A stretch of DNA of 64,000 bases from Sphingorhabdus pulchriflava. GTDB taxonomy: Bacteria > Pseudomonadota > Alphaproteobacteria > Sphingomonadales > Sphingomonadaceae. Of the stretch, positions 18,125 through 28,095 are shown piece after piece; position 1 is the stretch's first letter; each line of letters begins with the position of its first letter. Below the pieces are notes generated by a model. That model worked only from the letters and a program-made list of their open reading frames with translations. It was not told where the DNA came from and ran no database searches. The DNA is taken from positions 1,674,001 to 1,738,000 of the forward strand of contig NZ_QRGP01000001.1 of NCBI RefSeq assembly GCF_003367235.1, in the 5' to 3' direction. The translations under genes and the position numbers were made by a program.

Positions 18125-18768
18125 ACGGCTTTGCAAGCATCGCCTGGCGCGAAGTACGCATCGCATGGACAGGAGGCGGGTTGTGGCTGCCGATCGTGTT
18201 TTACCTTGCGGTGGCAACACTGTTTCCATTCGTTACTGGCCCGGACAAAGCCCTACTCGCGCGGGTAGGTGGAAGTATCCTCTGGATCGCGGCTCTGCTC
18301 GCCAGCCTACTCCCCATTGAACGGCTAGTTCTGCCTGACCGTCAATCCGGCGTACTCGACCAGTTGGTGCTGCGCGGATGGGCAGACGAATGGATTGCTG
18401 CAGCGAAGATTGCAGGCCACATTGTCGGCTTCGGCATCCCCTTGCTGCTCGCAACGCCGGTTGCAATCGCCCTGCTCGGCGTGCCCGATGCGCAGGCAAA
18501 GACATTGATAATTGGCCTAGCCCTCACTTTGCCCGCCTTTGCCGGTCTAGGCGTGACAATCGCTGCGTTGACCGCTGGCCTCAACGGCGCATCGGCGCTG
18601 GGAGGGTTGCTGCTGGTGCCATTGGCGATTCCGATCCTGATTTTCGGAGCGGGAACTTTGGGCGATTCAGCCAACAACGCGTTGCAACTTCTCGCAGCCA
18701 CAAGTTTGGCGATGACAGCCTTATCGCCTTTCGCTGCCGGGGCGGCATTGCGCGCCGCCCGCGACTGA
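18121..18768 (+). CDS. ccmB: Heme exporter membrane protein CcmB
   Basis: 215-residue integral membrane protein with about six hydrophobic segments, partner of CcmA. Family marks include the N-terminal WREVRIAW and the early ERLVLPDRQSGVLDQLVL region. No ccmC follows; a minus-strand SDR converges 2 bases after the stop, so the rest of the system must lie elsewhere. Confidence 0.9.
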   Translation: MNGFASIAWREVRIAWTGGGLWLPIVFYLAVATLFPFVTGPDKALLARVGGSILWIAALLASLLPIERLVLPDRQSGVLDQLVLRGWADEWIAAAKIAGHIVGFGIPLLLATPVAIALLGVPDAQAKTLIIGLALTLPAFAGLGVTIAALTAGLNGASALGGLLLVPLAIPILIFGAGTLGDSANNALQLLAATSLAMTALSPFAAGAALRAARD

Positions 18769-18769
18769 T

Positions 18770-19585
18770 TTAGTTATTCTCGGCCGCCATTTTTTGCGCA
18801 TAGCCCTGCGCGACCATCGCCTCGACCATGTCGAACAGCTTGTCCGGCTCATGCGCGCGCATCACCGGAATGGCCGCCTCCATACCTTCAGCCACCACAA
18901 TCTCGCGCTTTCCGGCATCAAGGGCATCCCAGATGGTCTTGGCAACATCGGCTGGATCAAGGCCATTGTCGATCGCCGCATCGCTGACACCACGCACCGA
19001 TCCGTCAGACGCCAGTGCATTGCGTGAAACGTTGGTGCGCACCGAACCGGGCGCCACGACCAGCACTTTGATACCCTGCCCCGCAATTTCACTGCGCAGC
19101 GAATCTGCATAGCCGACAAGGCCGTGCTTGGCGGCGCAGTAAGCTGTACGCATGGGCACGCCCGCCTTGCCTGCAACACTCGATATCATCACAACCCCGC
19201 CCGATCCGCGCGACAGCAGGTGCGGCAGCAAGGCCTGCGTCAACGCAATTGGTGCCAACAGATCCACATCGACAATCTTCCGATACACCGACATGTCGGT
19301 ATCGATGGCAAGCGAGCGCTGCGAGATGCCTGCGTTATTGACGAGCACATCGACATTGCCTGCAAAGGCTACAGCCTTTTCCACCATGGTCGGAATAGCT
19401 GCATAGTCGGTGCTTTCAAATGGCAGCACGAGGCAGCGGTCAGGTGCATGGGCAGCCACCGCTTCCAGCGCCGCGACATTGCGCCCCGAAAGCACACAGC
19501 GCCCGCCGCGTGCCAGCCATTCCTTTGCCAGCCCCTCACCGATTCCCGATGAAGCGCCGGTTATCCATGCTGTCTTGCCGCTCAT
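18770..19585 (-). CDS. Short-chain dehydrogenase/reductase (SDR)
   Basis: 271-residue classical SDR: ITGASSGIGEG at the N-terminus, VNNAGIS, MISSVAG and YCAAKHG carry the cofactor and catalytic residues. Substrate unknown. Its ATG overlaps the stop of the upstream serine hydrolase by 4 bases, so the two are coupled and may act on the same lipid or ester metabolite. Confidence 0.88.
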   Translation of the reverse strand: MSGKTAWITGASSGIGEGLAKEWLARGGRCVLSGRNVAALEAVAAHAPDRCLVLPFESTDYAAIPTMVEKAVAFAGNVDVLVNNAGISQRSLAIDTDMSVYRKIVDVDLLAPIALTQALLPHLLSRGSGGVVMISSVAGKAGVPMRTAYCAAKHGLVGYADSLRSEIAGQGIKVLVVAPGSVRTNVSRNALASDGSVRGVSDAAIDNGLDPADVAKTIWDALDAGKREIVVAEGMEAAIPVMRAHEPDKLFDMVEAMVAQGYAQKMAAENN

Positions 19586-20790
19586 TTCACATCCTCCGGA
19601 AAGGACGCCAGTTCGTCGTCCAGCGCCTTCTGCACGGCCTTGTAAAACGCCTCACGCCCATCCTGCCCGGCCGGGTCGGTGGCGCGCGGCCAGTTGCTGT
19701 TCGATGCGATCACCAGCTTGCGCTTGGGATCGATGAAGATACCTTGGCCGAAAATTCCCTGCGCTGCATAGCTGCCATCATCATACGTCCACCATTGAAA
19801 GCCATAGCCTCTGCCGGGGGTACCAATGTCTGCCTGCTTGGTGGTCGCCGAGGCAATCCAGCCGTCGGGCAAAATCGCCTTGCCGTTCACTAAACCGCCA
19901 CCGAGGATGAACATCCCGAAGCGCGCATAATCGCGGGTTGATGCCTGAATGCAGCAACCGCTGATTTCATGACCGGTCGATCCCAGCAGCCAGCTTCCGT
20001 CCTGCTCCATGCCAAAAGGGGCCCAGACTTTTTCGGAAAGATAGTCGGACAATTTCTTCCCCGTCGCCTTGCTGACCAGAACGCCGATCAAATTGGTCTC
20101 ACCGGTCTTGTAGACCCATTTGGTGCCGGCGGGTGCCTCACGCGGCAGCTTGCGCATATAGCTGACGGTTACGTCGATGCCCGGTTCGGCCTTATGCTCG
20201 TTGAAGCGGGCGACATCGGATTTTGGATCTTCATAATCTTCATTCCATTTGATGCCCGAGGTCATCGTCAGCAATTGCGCGATGGTGACATCGTCATAGG
20301 CCGATCCCTTCATTTCAGGGATATATTGCGTCACCTTGTCATCCAGGCTCTTGATATAGCCATCCTTGATTGCCGCACCGACCATCGTCGACGTCAGCGA
20401 CTTGGCGACCGAAAAGCTGGTCCATTTGCCATTGCCATCGAAATCGAGGCCATATTTTTCGAGTCGAATTTGGCCATTGTGGACAATGACGAGGCCCGCG
20501 GTGCGCTGCGCCTTCATATAGGCATCAACGTCGATACCCGGCTTCAGTTCTGCACCTTTGGGGAGCGGAAAGACCTTCTCGCCTGCCCCAATGATGTTCG
20601 CCTTGGCGAGGACCGGCAAGCGGTCCATCGTGCGGAAGGCGGCATCACGTTGCGGGATCGACCAGAACAGGACGTTGCGATCGGTCGGCAGATTTGCCGC
20701 CAGATTGCGCATATCCTTGTCCATCGTCAGCCAACCGATGCCAAGCACCGCCGCTGCCACGACCAACAGGCCGATAATCCATTTCTTCAT
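19582..20790 (-). CDS. Serine hydrolase, beta-lactamase class C family
   Basis: 402 residues with an N-terminal membrane anchor or signal (MKKWIIGLLVVAAAVLGIGW). SVAK in TSFSVAKSLTST is the catalytic SxxK motif and YKTGETN the tyrosine motif region. The C-terminal GRGYGFQWWTYDDG and GQGIFIDPKRKLVI segments match 6-aminohexanoate-oligomer-hydrolase-like or esterase members. Paralogue of the gene at 10811-12133. The ATG follows GGGAGAGGGAC. Confidence 0.85.
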   Translation of the reverse strand: MKKWIIGLLVVAAAVLGIGWLTMDKDMRNLAANLPTDRNVLFWSIPQRDAAFRTMDRLPVLAKANIIGAGEKVFPLPKGAELKPGIDVDAYMKAQRTAGLVIVHNGQIRLEKYGLDFDGNGKWTSFSVAKSLTSTMVGAAIKDGYIKSLDDKVTQYIPEMKGSAYDDVTIAQLLTMTSGIKWNEDYEDPKSDVARFNEHKAEPGIDVTVSYMRKLPREAPAGTKWVYKTGETNLIGVLVSKATGKKLSDYLSEKVWAPFGMEQDGSWLLGSTGHEISGCCIQASTRDYARFGMFILGGGLVNGKAILPDGWIASATTKQADIGTPGRGYGFQWWTYDDGSYAAQGIFGQGIFIDPKRKLVIASNSNWPRATDPAGQDGREAFYKAVQKALDDELASFPEDVK

Positions 20791-20812
20791 GCTGTCCCTC
20801 TCCCGTCCCGCT

Positions 20813-22090
20813 TCAATTTTTGACCAATGTTACCTGCGCCACGTTGATTCCGCCTCCACGGAACCCGCCCTCGCAATACATCAGGTAAAAACGCCAAAGC
20901 GCAATGAATTTCTCGTCAAAGCCAGCGGGCAAACGCCCTTCCGCTACGGCAGCGTCGAAACGTTCGCGCCATAGACGCAGCGTCTCTGCATAGTGCGCGC
21001 CATAATCGACCTGATCTGCCCAGCGCAGCCCGCGCGCCTCCGCCAAGGCGCGGAAGCGGCCTTCCGACAGCAGCATCCCGCCGGGAAAGATATAGCGCTG
21101 GATGAAATCCTGCCCGTCGGCATATTGCTGAAAAATGTCATCTTCGATGCGGATATATTGCAACGCGGCCCGCCCACCGGGTTTCAGGCATCGGGCGATA
21201 CAGTCCAGATAGGCGGGCCAATATTTTTGACCCACTGCTTCGACCATCTCGACGCTGGCTATGGCATCATATTGTCCGGTAACATCGCGATAGTCGGTCA
21301 GCGTGATCTTCCAGTCGCGCTTCTCACCCAGCCGTGCCTCGGCAAAGCGGATCTGTTCGGGGGACAGGCTGATGCCGTGATAGCTTGCTAAATCGCGTTC
21401 GAGTACAGCTTCTGCCAATCCTCCCCAGCCGCACCCGATTTCAAGTAGGCTTTCGTTTCCAGTCAGATGCAGACGATCCAGAATGAGGTTGATTTTGCGC
21501 CGCTGCCCCGATTCCAGCGCCTCGTCTAGCGGCGGAAGTTTCGCAAAAACGGCACTGGAATAGGTCATCGTCGCATCGAGCCAGGACTCGTAGAAATCAT
21601 TGCCGAGATCATAGTGCGCTTCGATATTGTCGCGCGCATGTTTGCGGGTGTTCCGGTGCAGCCAATGCGCCATGCGACCGGCGATTTTCGCCAATCCCGA
21701 TGCACGGCCCACGCTGCCGAGCGCAACCCGGTTGCGCATGAATAGGTCAAAAATGGGAACAGGATCGGGGCTATACCACTCTCCCGCAGCCCAACCCTCG
21801 TACCAGCCGACCGAACCGCTGCGCGCCAGCCGGACCAACGCGTTCCAGTTGCGAATTTCGATCGTCGCAGCGGGGCCCTCACCCCGCCCTCCGGCAACCC
21901 GGTTCGAACCGTCGGGCAAGCGGCCTTCTATCACCCCATATTCCAACCCCTGATCAATGCGATCCAATATGGTGGAGATGAAATGCGCCGCAGCCTTCCC
22001 CTTCAGCCGCGAAAAAAGGCCGCCCCGCGTGCCCGGCAAACTGGCCTGGTGGACGAGGTGACGGCCTCTGTTCTGTTCGGGTGCATTCAT
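20813..22090 (-). CDS. Cyclopropane-fatty-acyl-phospholipid synthase-like methyltransferase
   Basis: 425-residue SAM-dependent methyltransferase of the CFA synthase family. The SAM-binding motif is LEIGCGWGGLAE. Preceding it is AHYDLGNDFYESWLDATMTYSSA and later FIQRYIFPGG, both family landmarks. It would methylenate unsaturated acyl chains in membrane phospholipids. It lies 22 bases downstream of nothing on its own strand other than MscL, and leads into the hydrolase/SDR pair, so one minus-strand unit is plausible. Confidence 0.87.
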   Translation of the reverse strand: MNAPEQNRGRHLVHQASLPGTRGGLFSRLKGKAAAHFISTILDRIDQGLEYGVIEGRLPDGSNRVAGGRGEGPAATIEIRNWNALVRLARSGSVGWYEGWAAGEWYSPDPVPIFDLFMRNRVALGSVGRASGLAKIAGRMAHWLHRNTRKHARDNIEAHYDLGNDFYESWLDATMTYSSAVFAKLPPLDEALESGQRRKINLILDRLHLTGNESLLEIGCGWGGLAEAVLERDLASYHGISLSPEQIRFAEARLGEKRDWKITLTDYRDVTGQYDAIASVEMVEAVGQKYWPAYLDCIARCLKPGGRAALQYIRIEDDIFQQYADGQDFIQRYIFPGGMLLSEGRFRALAEARGLRWADQVDYGAHYAETLRLWRERFDAAVAEGRLPAGFDEKFIALWRFYLMYCEGGFRGGGINVAQVTLVKN

Positions 22091-22110
22091 TGCATCCGTT
22101 TATGCTGCGA

Positions 22111-22527
22111 TTACTTCTTCTTCAACTCATCGCGGATTTCGGTGAGCAGATCGACCTCGCTCGGGCCGGTAGCGGCTGGCGGCGGCGGCATGACCTTGTT
22201 GGCCTGACGCACGATCAGGAAAATGACGAATGCCAGAATCAGGAAGTTGATAATCGCGGTAATGAAGCTGCCCCAGGCGAAGACATTTGCACCCGCAGCT
22301 TTCGCCGCAGCCAATGACATCCCGGACTGAACCTTATCCGCACCGCCCAGAACGATGTATTTCGCCGAAAAGTCGGTTCCACCGCCGGTGACGAGGGAAA
22401 TCAGAGGCATGATCAAATCGTCGGTAAGAGACGACACAATTTTACCGAATGCGGCACCGATAATCACACCAACCGCAAGGTCGAGCACGTTACCACGTGC
22501 AATGAACGCTTTGAATTCACTTAACAT
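22111..22527 (-). CDS. mscL: Large-conductance mechanosensitive channel
   Basis: 138 residues, two membrane helices. The N-terminal amphipathic helix and TM1 are typical: [26 protein letters not shown]2 is [19 protein letters not shown], and the C-terminal bundle is acidic. It releases solutes on hypo-osmotic shock. The ATG at 22527 follows GGGGAGACGTCTA; the frame extends to 22542 but those codons cover the ribosome-binding site. Confidence 0.95.
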   Translation of the reverse strand: MLSEFKAFIARGNVLDLAVGVIIGAAFGKIVSSLTDDLIMPLISLVTGGGTDFSAKYIVLGGADKVQSGMSLAAAKAAGANVFAWGSFITAIINFLILAFVIFLIVRQANKVMPPPPAATGPSEVDLLTEIRDELKKK

Positions 22528-22684
22528 TAGACGTCTCCCCATAGGCTTTTTGACCTACATCCATGGTAAACATATTGTAACAAGTGTCGAGACGAGCAAA
22601 TGTAACTTTTTCAGCGATTGAAACCGGGCATCCACTGCCCTATCTAAGCAATACACAAAGGCTTTCCGGGGAAGGAGTACCCTC

Positions 22685-23287
22685 ATGCGTTCCGATCTTG
22701 CAAAATTCCTGCTTGTACCTGTTGCTGCCGTTTCGGTGGCTGGTTGCGGCATCAACAGCGTTCCTACCGCCGAAGAAAATGCAAAGGCAAAATGGGCCGA
22801 TGTACAGGCCGCATTTCAGGAACGCAGCAACCTGATCCCCAATCTTGCAGCTGTCGTCAAAGGTGCCGCCGCACAGGAAAACAAGACGCTGACCGAAGTG
22901 ATCGAAGCGCGCGCCAAAGCGACTTCGGTTACCCTGGCACCCGGCGATCTGAGCGATCCGGCAAAGATGGCAGCTTTCCAATCGGCACAGAATAATCTGT
23001 CGGGCAGCCTCTCACGCCTGCTGGTTTCGGTTGAACAATATCCGCAATTGAAAAGCCAGGAAGGCTTCCTGAAATTGCAGGACCAGTTGGAAGGTCAGGA
23101 AAACCGCATCCGCATCACGCTGCGTGATTACAACGAAGCGGTGCGCCAGTATAACACGACAATCCGCACCTTCCCCGACATCATTGGCGCGAAAGTGATC
23201 CACGGCGCCAAGCCGATGGTGCCCTATGAAGCGTCGACGCCGGGTGCAGAAGTCGCACCGAAACTCGACATGGCACCGACGCAGTAA
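22685..23287 (+). CDS. lemA: LemA family protein
   Basis: 200 residues, N-terminal signal with a possible lipobox (VAGC, cysteine 20). The helical LemA core is clear: KWADVQAAFQERSNLIPNL, VEQYPQLKS and RDYNEAVRQYNT. Function of the family is unknown. It leads an operon with two TPM-domain genes, a very common combination. GGGGAAGGAG precedes the ATG. Confidence 0.9.
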   Translation: MRSDLAKFLLVPVAAVSVAGCGINSVPTAEENAKAKWADVQAAFQERSNLIPNLAAVVKGAAAQENKTLTEVIEARAKATSVTLAPGDLSDPAKMAAFQSAQNNLSGSLSRLLVSVEQYPQLKSQEGFLKLQDQLEGQENRIRITLRDYNEAVRQYNTTIRTFPDIIGAKVIHGAKPMVPYEASTPGAEVAPKLDMAPTQ

Positions 23288-23310
23288 AGCCGCTGAACCG
23301 GATAAAGAAT

Positions 23311-24135
23311 ATGTTCAGGGCCTTTGCCCTAATCCTTGTGACGCTGAGCGTCTTCATCGGCAATCCAGCGTCCGCGCAGGATTTTCCGAAACTGACCGGC
23401 CGCGTGGTCGATCAGGCGGATTTGCTGTCGCCCGAGCAGGAAGCATCGCTGACAACCAAGCTGGCGGGGCTGGAAACCCAGTCCAACCGCCAGCTGGTCG
23501 TTGCTACGATCAAGGATCTGCAGGGTTACGAGATCTCGGACTATGGCTATCGGCTCGGTCGGACATGGGCGATCGGGCAGGATGGCAAGGGCGAGAGCGA
23601 AAAGGATAATGGCGCAATCCTGATCGTTGCGCCGAATGAGCGCAAGATGCGGATCGAGGTGGGATACGGTCTTGAACCGGTACTCACCGACGGTCTCTCG
23701 TCGAGCATCATCCGCAACGACATCACACCCTTTTTCAAAGCTGGTGATTTCAACGGTGGCATCAATGCCGGCGTCGATTGCATCGTCACGCAATTGACCC
23801 TGCCACCCGAAGAGGCGGCCAAGGTTGCTGAAGAGGCTGCATTGGCCGAAACACGCTCGAATGATGATGGCGAGGCCGTTTTTCTCGTCATCTTCTGGCT
23901 GTTCATCTTCCTCTTCTTCATCCTGCCGATCATCATCTCAATCGCGCGCGGAGGCAAAAAGCATCGGCGCGGCCGCGACAAGCATTGGGGCGGCCCGGTG
24001 ATCATCTGGGGCGGTGGCGGATCGAGCTGGGGCGGCGGCAGCAGCGGCGGTTTCGGCGGTGGCAGCTTTGGCGGCGGAGGCTTCTCGGGCGGCGGCGGTA
24101 GCTTCGGCGGCGGCGGTGCCTCGGGGGGATGGTGA
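23311..24135 (+). CDS. TPM-domain (DUF477/YgcG) membrane protein
   Basis: 274 residues: a signal peptide, a TPM domain (residues about 25-160, with LTGRVVDQADLLSP and GNGAILIVAP-like strands, here DNGAILIVAP), a transmembrane helix near 193-213 and a C-terminal Gly/Ser tail with repeated GGGSFGGGG. The glycine tail is typical of this family. It probably acts at the membrane with LemA, perhaps as an acid-phosphatase-like or assembly factor; function not established. Confidence 0.88.
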   Translation: MFRAFALILVTLSVFIGNPASAQDFPKLTGRVVDQADLLSPEQEASLTTKLAGLETQSNRQLVVATIKDLQGYEISDYGYRLGRTWAIGQDGKGESEKDNGAILIVAPNERKMRIEVGYGLEPVLTDGLSSSIIRNDITPFFKAGDFNGGINAGVDCIVTQLTLPPEEAAKVAEEAALAETRSNDDGEAVFLVIFWLFIFLFFILPIIISIARGGKKHRRGRDKHWGGPVIIWGGGGSSWGGGSSGGFGGGSFGGGGFSGGGGSFGGGGASGGW

Positions 24136-24137
24136 GC

Positions 24138-24827
24138 ATGGCCTTGCGCAAGATCAGCCATGTCAGTGAAGCCGATCACCAGTTGGTGACTGCGGCGGTT
24201 GCCGAGGCCGAACATCACACCAGCGGTGAAATCGTCACGATCGTCACCGACCTGTCTGACGATTATCACGACATCGCACTGTCATGGGCCACCATGATTG
24301 CGTTCCTAGCCTTGTCGGTGGTCGCGGTATTCCCCGATTTCTATCTCGGCATGGTCGACCGCGCATTGGGCGGATGGGAGCATGACTGGACGGCGAGCGA
24401 ATATCTTGCGCTGATCTTCCTGTTCATGGGTGGCAAATGGCTGGGCACTTGGCTTCTCATGAAATGGATGCCTTTACGGCTGTTTCTGACGCCCAAGCAT
24501 ATTAAAATGCGCCGCGTGCGCGCCCGCGCGATCGACCTGTTCAAGGTGGGTACCGAGAGCAAGACCGTCGGGCGCACCGGTGTGCTGCTATACCTTTCCA
24601 TGCGCGAACACCGGGCTGAAATCGTTGCCGACGAAGCCATTGCCAGCAAGGTAGCGCCCGAAGTTTGGGGTGATGCCATGATCGCATTGATCGATAACCT
24701 TCGCGAAGGCCGCCCCGGTGAAGGCATGGCCGAAGCGGTGCGGCAAATGGGCGTAGTGCTCGCCGAACATTTCCCCAAAGGCAGCGAAAACCCCAATGAA
24801 TTGCCCGACAGGCTGATCGAAATCTGA
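24138..24827 (+). CDS. TPM-domain membrane protein (second)
   Basis: About 229 residues; a shorter TPM protein with an N-terminal TPM start (EADHQLVTAAVAEAEHHTSGEIVTIV), two membrane helices inserted (IALSWATMIAFLALSVVAVF and the region near EYLALIFLFMGGKWLG), and then the rest of the TPM fold (TGVLLYLSMREHRAEIVAD). Such split TPM proteins often follow LemA and YgcG-like genes. Two starts are possible: 24138 or 24129, the latter overlapping the upstream stop. Confidence 0.85.
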   Translation: MALRKISHVSEADHQLVTAAVAEAEHHTSGEIVTIVTDLSDDYHDIALSWATMIAFLALSVVAVFPDFYLGMVDRALGGWEHDWTASEYLALIFLFMGGKWLGTWLLMKWMPLRLFLTPKHIKMRRVRARAIDLFKVGTESKTVGRTGVLLYLSMREHRAEIVADEAIASKVAPEVWGDAMIALIDNLREGRPGEGMAEAVRQMGVVLAEHFPKGSENPNELPDRLIEI

Positions 24828-25345
24828 TGAGCGACAGTGAGATTGAGGAAATCGTCTGGCAGGGCAAATTCGTTACCGCCAAACGCAAGGGCAAATGGGA
24901 GTTTGTCAGCCGGTCTCGCGGGATTAAGGCGGCGGTCATCCTGGCAGTCGAGGACGGGCATGTCCTGCTGGTCGAGCAATATCGCGTGCCACTGGGCAGG
25001 AACTGCATCGAACTACCCGCAGGCCTGATCGGCGACGAAACCGAAGGCGAAGACCCGCTGGAGGCGGCAGGTCGCGAACTGGAAGAAGAAACCGGTTACC
25101 GCGCGGCTAAGCTGGAATCGCTCGGCGAATATTATTCGTCACCCGGCATGGTCAGCGAAAGTTTCACGCTGGTGCGGGCTTCAGGTTTGACCAAGGTGGG
25201 TGAAGGCGGCGGTACGGACGGAGAAGACATCACCGTGCACCGTGTTGCCCTAAGCGCGCTTCAGGGCTTTCTGGACGAAAAACGCAGTGAAGGCATGGGC
25301 GTTGATGTCCGCCTTCTAATGCTTTTGGGCCCGCAGCTTATCTGA
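24827..25345 (+). CDS. NUDIX hydrolase
   Basis: 172 residues, probably an ADP-ribose or nucleotide-sugar pyrophosphatase. The NUDIX box is read from GLIGDETEGEDPLEAAGRELEEETGY in pieces: AAGRELEEETGY carries the REx2EE core. YYSSPGMVSESF further on is typical of ADP-ribose pyrophosphatases (NudF-like). The ATG overlaps the preceding TGA, so it is the last gene of the lemA operon. Confidence 0.88.
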   Translation: MSDSEIEEIVWQGKFVTAKRKGKWEFVSRSRGIKAAVILAVEDGHVLLVEQYRVPLGRNCIELPAGLIGDETEGEDPLEAAGRELEEETGYRAAKLESLGEYYSSPGMVSESFTLVRASGLTKVGEGGGTDGEDITVHRVALSALQGFLDEKRSEGMGVDVRLLMLLGPQLI

Positions 25346-25619
25346 AATTGTCGGCGTAAGCCTGCAGCTTGAGCACTTTGGGCGCAGCAGGAATAACGGT
25401 GTAACTGATGCCATTTTTGTCGGCATAGGCCTTGGCGGCCTCAAGGGTCGCAAATTTCAGGTTCAACTGGCGACGCGTATCGGCAGAACCAGCCCAACCC
25501 ATCAGCGGATCAGGGCGCTGCGCGTCGACGGGGTTATATTCCAGCACCCATTGCCCGGTTCCATAACGGCCCGATTGCAGCGCATTTTTCGATTTCTGGA
25601 CGATCCGTGCCTGAGTCAT
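25338..25619 (-). CDS. NADH dehydrogenase complex I accessory subunit, NDUFS4/ETC_C1 family
   Basis: 93 residues matching the alphaproteobacterial homologue of mitochondrial NDUFS4 (18 kDa). The landmarks are SGRYGTGQWVLEY, DPLMGWAGSADTRRQLNLKF and FATLEAAKAYADKNG. It stabilises the N-module of respiratory complex I. It converges with and overlaps the NUDIX gene by 8 bases. Found almost only in alphaproteobacteria and mitochondria, which supports the taxonomic reading. Confidence 0.88.
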   Translation of the reverse strand: MTQARIVQKSKNALQSGRYGTGQWVLEYNPVDAQRPDPLMGWAGSADTRRQLNLKFATLEAAKAYADKNGISYTVIPAAPKVLKLQAYADNFR

Positions 25620-25665
25620 AAATACCCCTTCTGCAGCGGCCCTTTCGCCGATTTAGGCGCGCCAA

Positions 25666-28089
25666 TCAAGTGCGCGATTGCGCCTTTTTGGTCTTAAGAC
25701 TGGCAACCGCAGCCGTCGGATCGTCAGGCCAGTTGTGCTTGGGGTACCGCCCGCGCATTTCCTTGGCGACATCGGCCCAACTGCCTCTCCAGAATCCGGG
25801 CAAATCGCGTGTGGTCTGGATCGGGCGGCCTGCAGGGGATGTGAGCGAAAGCACCAGCGGCGTTCGTTCGTTTCCAATGACCGGATGTTCGGCAAGTCCG
25901 AACAAGGCCTGCACGCGCAATTCGACCAACGGTCCGCCTTCCGCCGAATAGTCGATGGCGTGGGTAGTACCTGCAGGCGAGGCGAAATGCGGTGGAGCCA
26001 GCCGATCAATGGCCTGTTGTCCGTCCCAACCAATCAGACCCTGCAACGCATTGTGCAAAGCGCCCGGACCAAGTTCAGACAATCGCCGCTTGCCGCCCAG
26101 CAATGGCGCGAGCCACATCTCGAGGGCATCGACTAGCTCAGCGTCGCTCAAACCGGCAACCCCTGCCCATTGCGCCCGTTCACGCAGCCGTATCGAGGCA
26201 TCGCTCCACGGTAGCAGGCCAAGCCCATATTCGCGCACGCCCTCCAGCAAGGCTGCAGCGATAACCTCCGGATCGGCCTTGGCGTCTTGCCCCTTTGATA
26301 GCGTTATCGCACCCAGCCGCCGACCGCTTTCCGTTCGCACACCTCCGGTTGCCGGATCAAAGCTTATATGTGCGCCGCTTACAATGCGGTCGCCATAGAG
26401 CACCTCAATTTCCGCAAAATCGATTGCTGCTGCCGATAGTATCCGCGCGCCCGATGCGGCTCCTTGGATATCGGCAACCGCCAACCATTCTTCCTTAGCT
26501 AGCGGATGCGCAGGATCGAGCCGATATCCCCTGCCCCCTACGCTCAACCAATTTTCGCCCGAAGCGTCGCGGCGCTTTGCGATGCGGTCCGGGAAAGCAA
26601 GGGCGGCGGCCATAGCGACGCTCCCCTCCGATTTGTCATTCAACGTCGAAGGGGCAAGTTGCGACCATCGCAAAGCCAATCTCCGCGCCGCCTCTGCCCT
26701 CTGGCCGCGCTCGCTGCGCCAGCGCTCGAGGCGTCGTTCGAGATCGGTATCATTGCCGCCAAGTCCACGTTCGGACAGCAACACGGCAACTTCGGCCGCG
26801 AGCTTGCCGAAACCCAGTGCCGACGCCGTGACCAGCATATGCGCGATCCGCGGTGGCAGCGGCAGGCGCGCAATTGCGTGCCCATGTTTGGTAGGGCGTC
26901 CGTCCCCGTCGATTGCCTCCAGTTCGGCCAATCGCGTGCGCGCCTCGTCAATCGCAGTCTTGGGTGGCGAATCGAGCCATTGCAGCGACGCTGGATCGCT
27001 AACACCCCACAGCACGCAATCGAGCAACAGAGGCGAAAGATCGGCTTCCAATATCTCTGGCGGATCGAATGGCGGCATGCCTGCGGTCGCAGCTTCCTCC
27101 CACAAACGATAGGCGACGCCCGGCCCCTGCCTTGCCGCGCGCCCCGCCCTTTGCGTTACCGCCGCCTGACTGGCGCGTTCGGTTACCAGCCTGGTCGATC
27201 CGGCTGCGCGATCGTAACGGGCGCGCCTTGCCAGACCGCTGTCGACAACGATGCGGACGCCGTCGATCGTCAGGCTGGTTTCGGCAATAGAGGTTGCAAG
27301 GATGACCTTTCGAAGGGCACTTTTGCGAATGGCGGCCCGCTGTTCGGCTGGATCGAGGCTGCCATGCAGCCGATGGGTTTCGGCGGATATCCCTTCCAGT
27401 CGCTCTGCCGTCCGCTCGATTTCGGCAACACCGGGCAGGAAAGCGAGCACATCGCCTTCCTTCTCCTCGGTCAAAGCTCGGCGGATGGCTGCTGCCATTT
27501 CATCCTCGATACGTGTCTCGGCCTTGCGCCCGATATGGCGCAATTCGAGTGGCCAGGATTTGCCTTCGCTTTCAACGATTGGTGCGCCCATCAATGTGGC
27601 AAAACGCCCGCCGTCAAGCGTGGCCGACATCGCGACCAACCGCAAATCGGGGCGCAGCCCGCCTTGGGCATCTAGGGCCAAAGCCAAGCCGAAATCGCTG
27701 TCGAGGCTGCGTTCATGGACTTCATCGAACAGCACCGCCGAGACCCCCGCAAGCTCGGGATCGTCCTGAATGCGGTTACGGAATATGCCTTCGGTCAGAA
27801 CCAATATGCGCGTTTTGGCCGACTGTTTGCTGTCCATTCGGGTCGCATATCCAACAAGTCCGCCGACCGGTTCGCCCGTCAGTTCGGCGATCCTCTCCGC
27901 TGCTGCGCGTGCGGCCAATCTGCGAGGAGAAAGCAGCAATATCTGGCCGATGCACCATTTTTCCGCCAGCAAGGCAGAGGCAACCATCGTAGTCTTGCCT
28001 GCTCCGGGTGGTGCGATCAGAACAGCATTGGAGCCCGCGACAAGCGCAGCCTTCAATTCCGATAGTACAGCTTCGACAGGAAGGGTCAC
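25666..28089 (-). CDS. hrpB: ATP-dependent helicase HrpB
   Basis: 807-residue DEAH/RHA-type helicase. Motif I is APPGAGKTT, motif II LFDEVHERS, motif III AMSATLDGG and motif VI QRAGRAARQGPG. The C-terminal HrpB domain is present. The start is a GTG at 28089 with AAGG upstream, 6 bases after the ispB stop, so it is in the same unit. The RNA substrate is unknown. Confidence 0.93.
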   Translation of the reverse strand: MTLPVEAVLSELKAALVAGSNAVLIAPPGAGKTTMVASALLAEKWCIGQILLLSPRRLAARAAAERIAELTGEPVGGLVGYATRMDSKQSAKTRILVLTEGIFRNRIQDDPELAGVSAVLFDEVHERSLDSDFGLALALDAQGGLRPDLRLVAMSATLDGGRFATLMGAPIVESEGKSWPLELRHIGRKAETRIEDEMAAAIRRALTEEKEGDVLAFLPGVAEIERTAERLEGISAETHRLHGSLDPAEQRAAIRKSALRKVILATSIAETSLTIDGVRIVVDSGLARRARYDRAAGSTRLVTERASQAAVTQRAGRAARQGPGVAYRLWEEAATAGMPPFDPPEILEADLSPLLLDCVLWGVSDPASLQWLDSPPKTAIDEARTRLAELEAIDGDGRPTKHGHAIARLPLPPRIAHMLVTASALGFGKLAAEVAVLLSERGLGGNDTDLERRLERWRSERGQRAEAARRLALRWSQLAPSTLNDKSEGSVAMAAALAFPDRIAKRRDASGENWLSVGGRGYRLDPAHPLAKEEWLAVADIQGAASGARILSAAAIDFAEIEVLYGDRIVSGAHISFDPATGGVRTESGRRLGAITLSKGQDAKADPEVIAAALLEGVREYGLGLLPWSDASIRLRERAQWAGVAGLSDAELVDALEMWLAPLLGGKRRLSELGPGALHNALQGLIGWDGQQAIDRLAPPHFASPAGTTHAIDYSAEGGPLVELRVQALFGLAEHPVIGNERTPLVLSLTSPAGRPIQTTRDLPGFWRGSWADVAKEMRGRYPKHNWPDDPTAAVASLKTKKAQSRT

Positions 28090-28095
28090 GCCGCC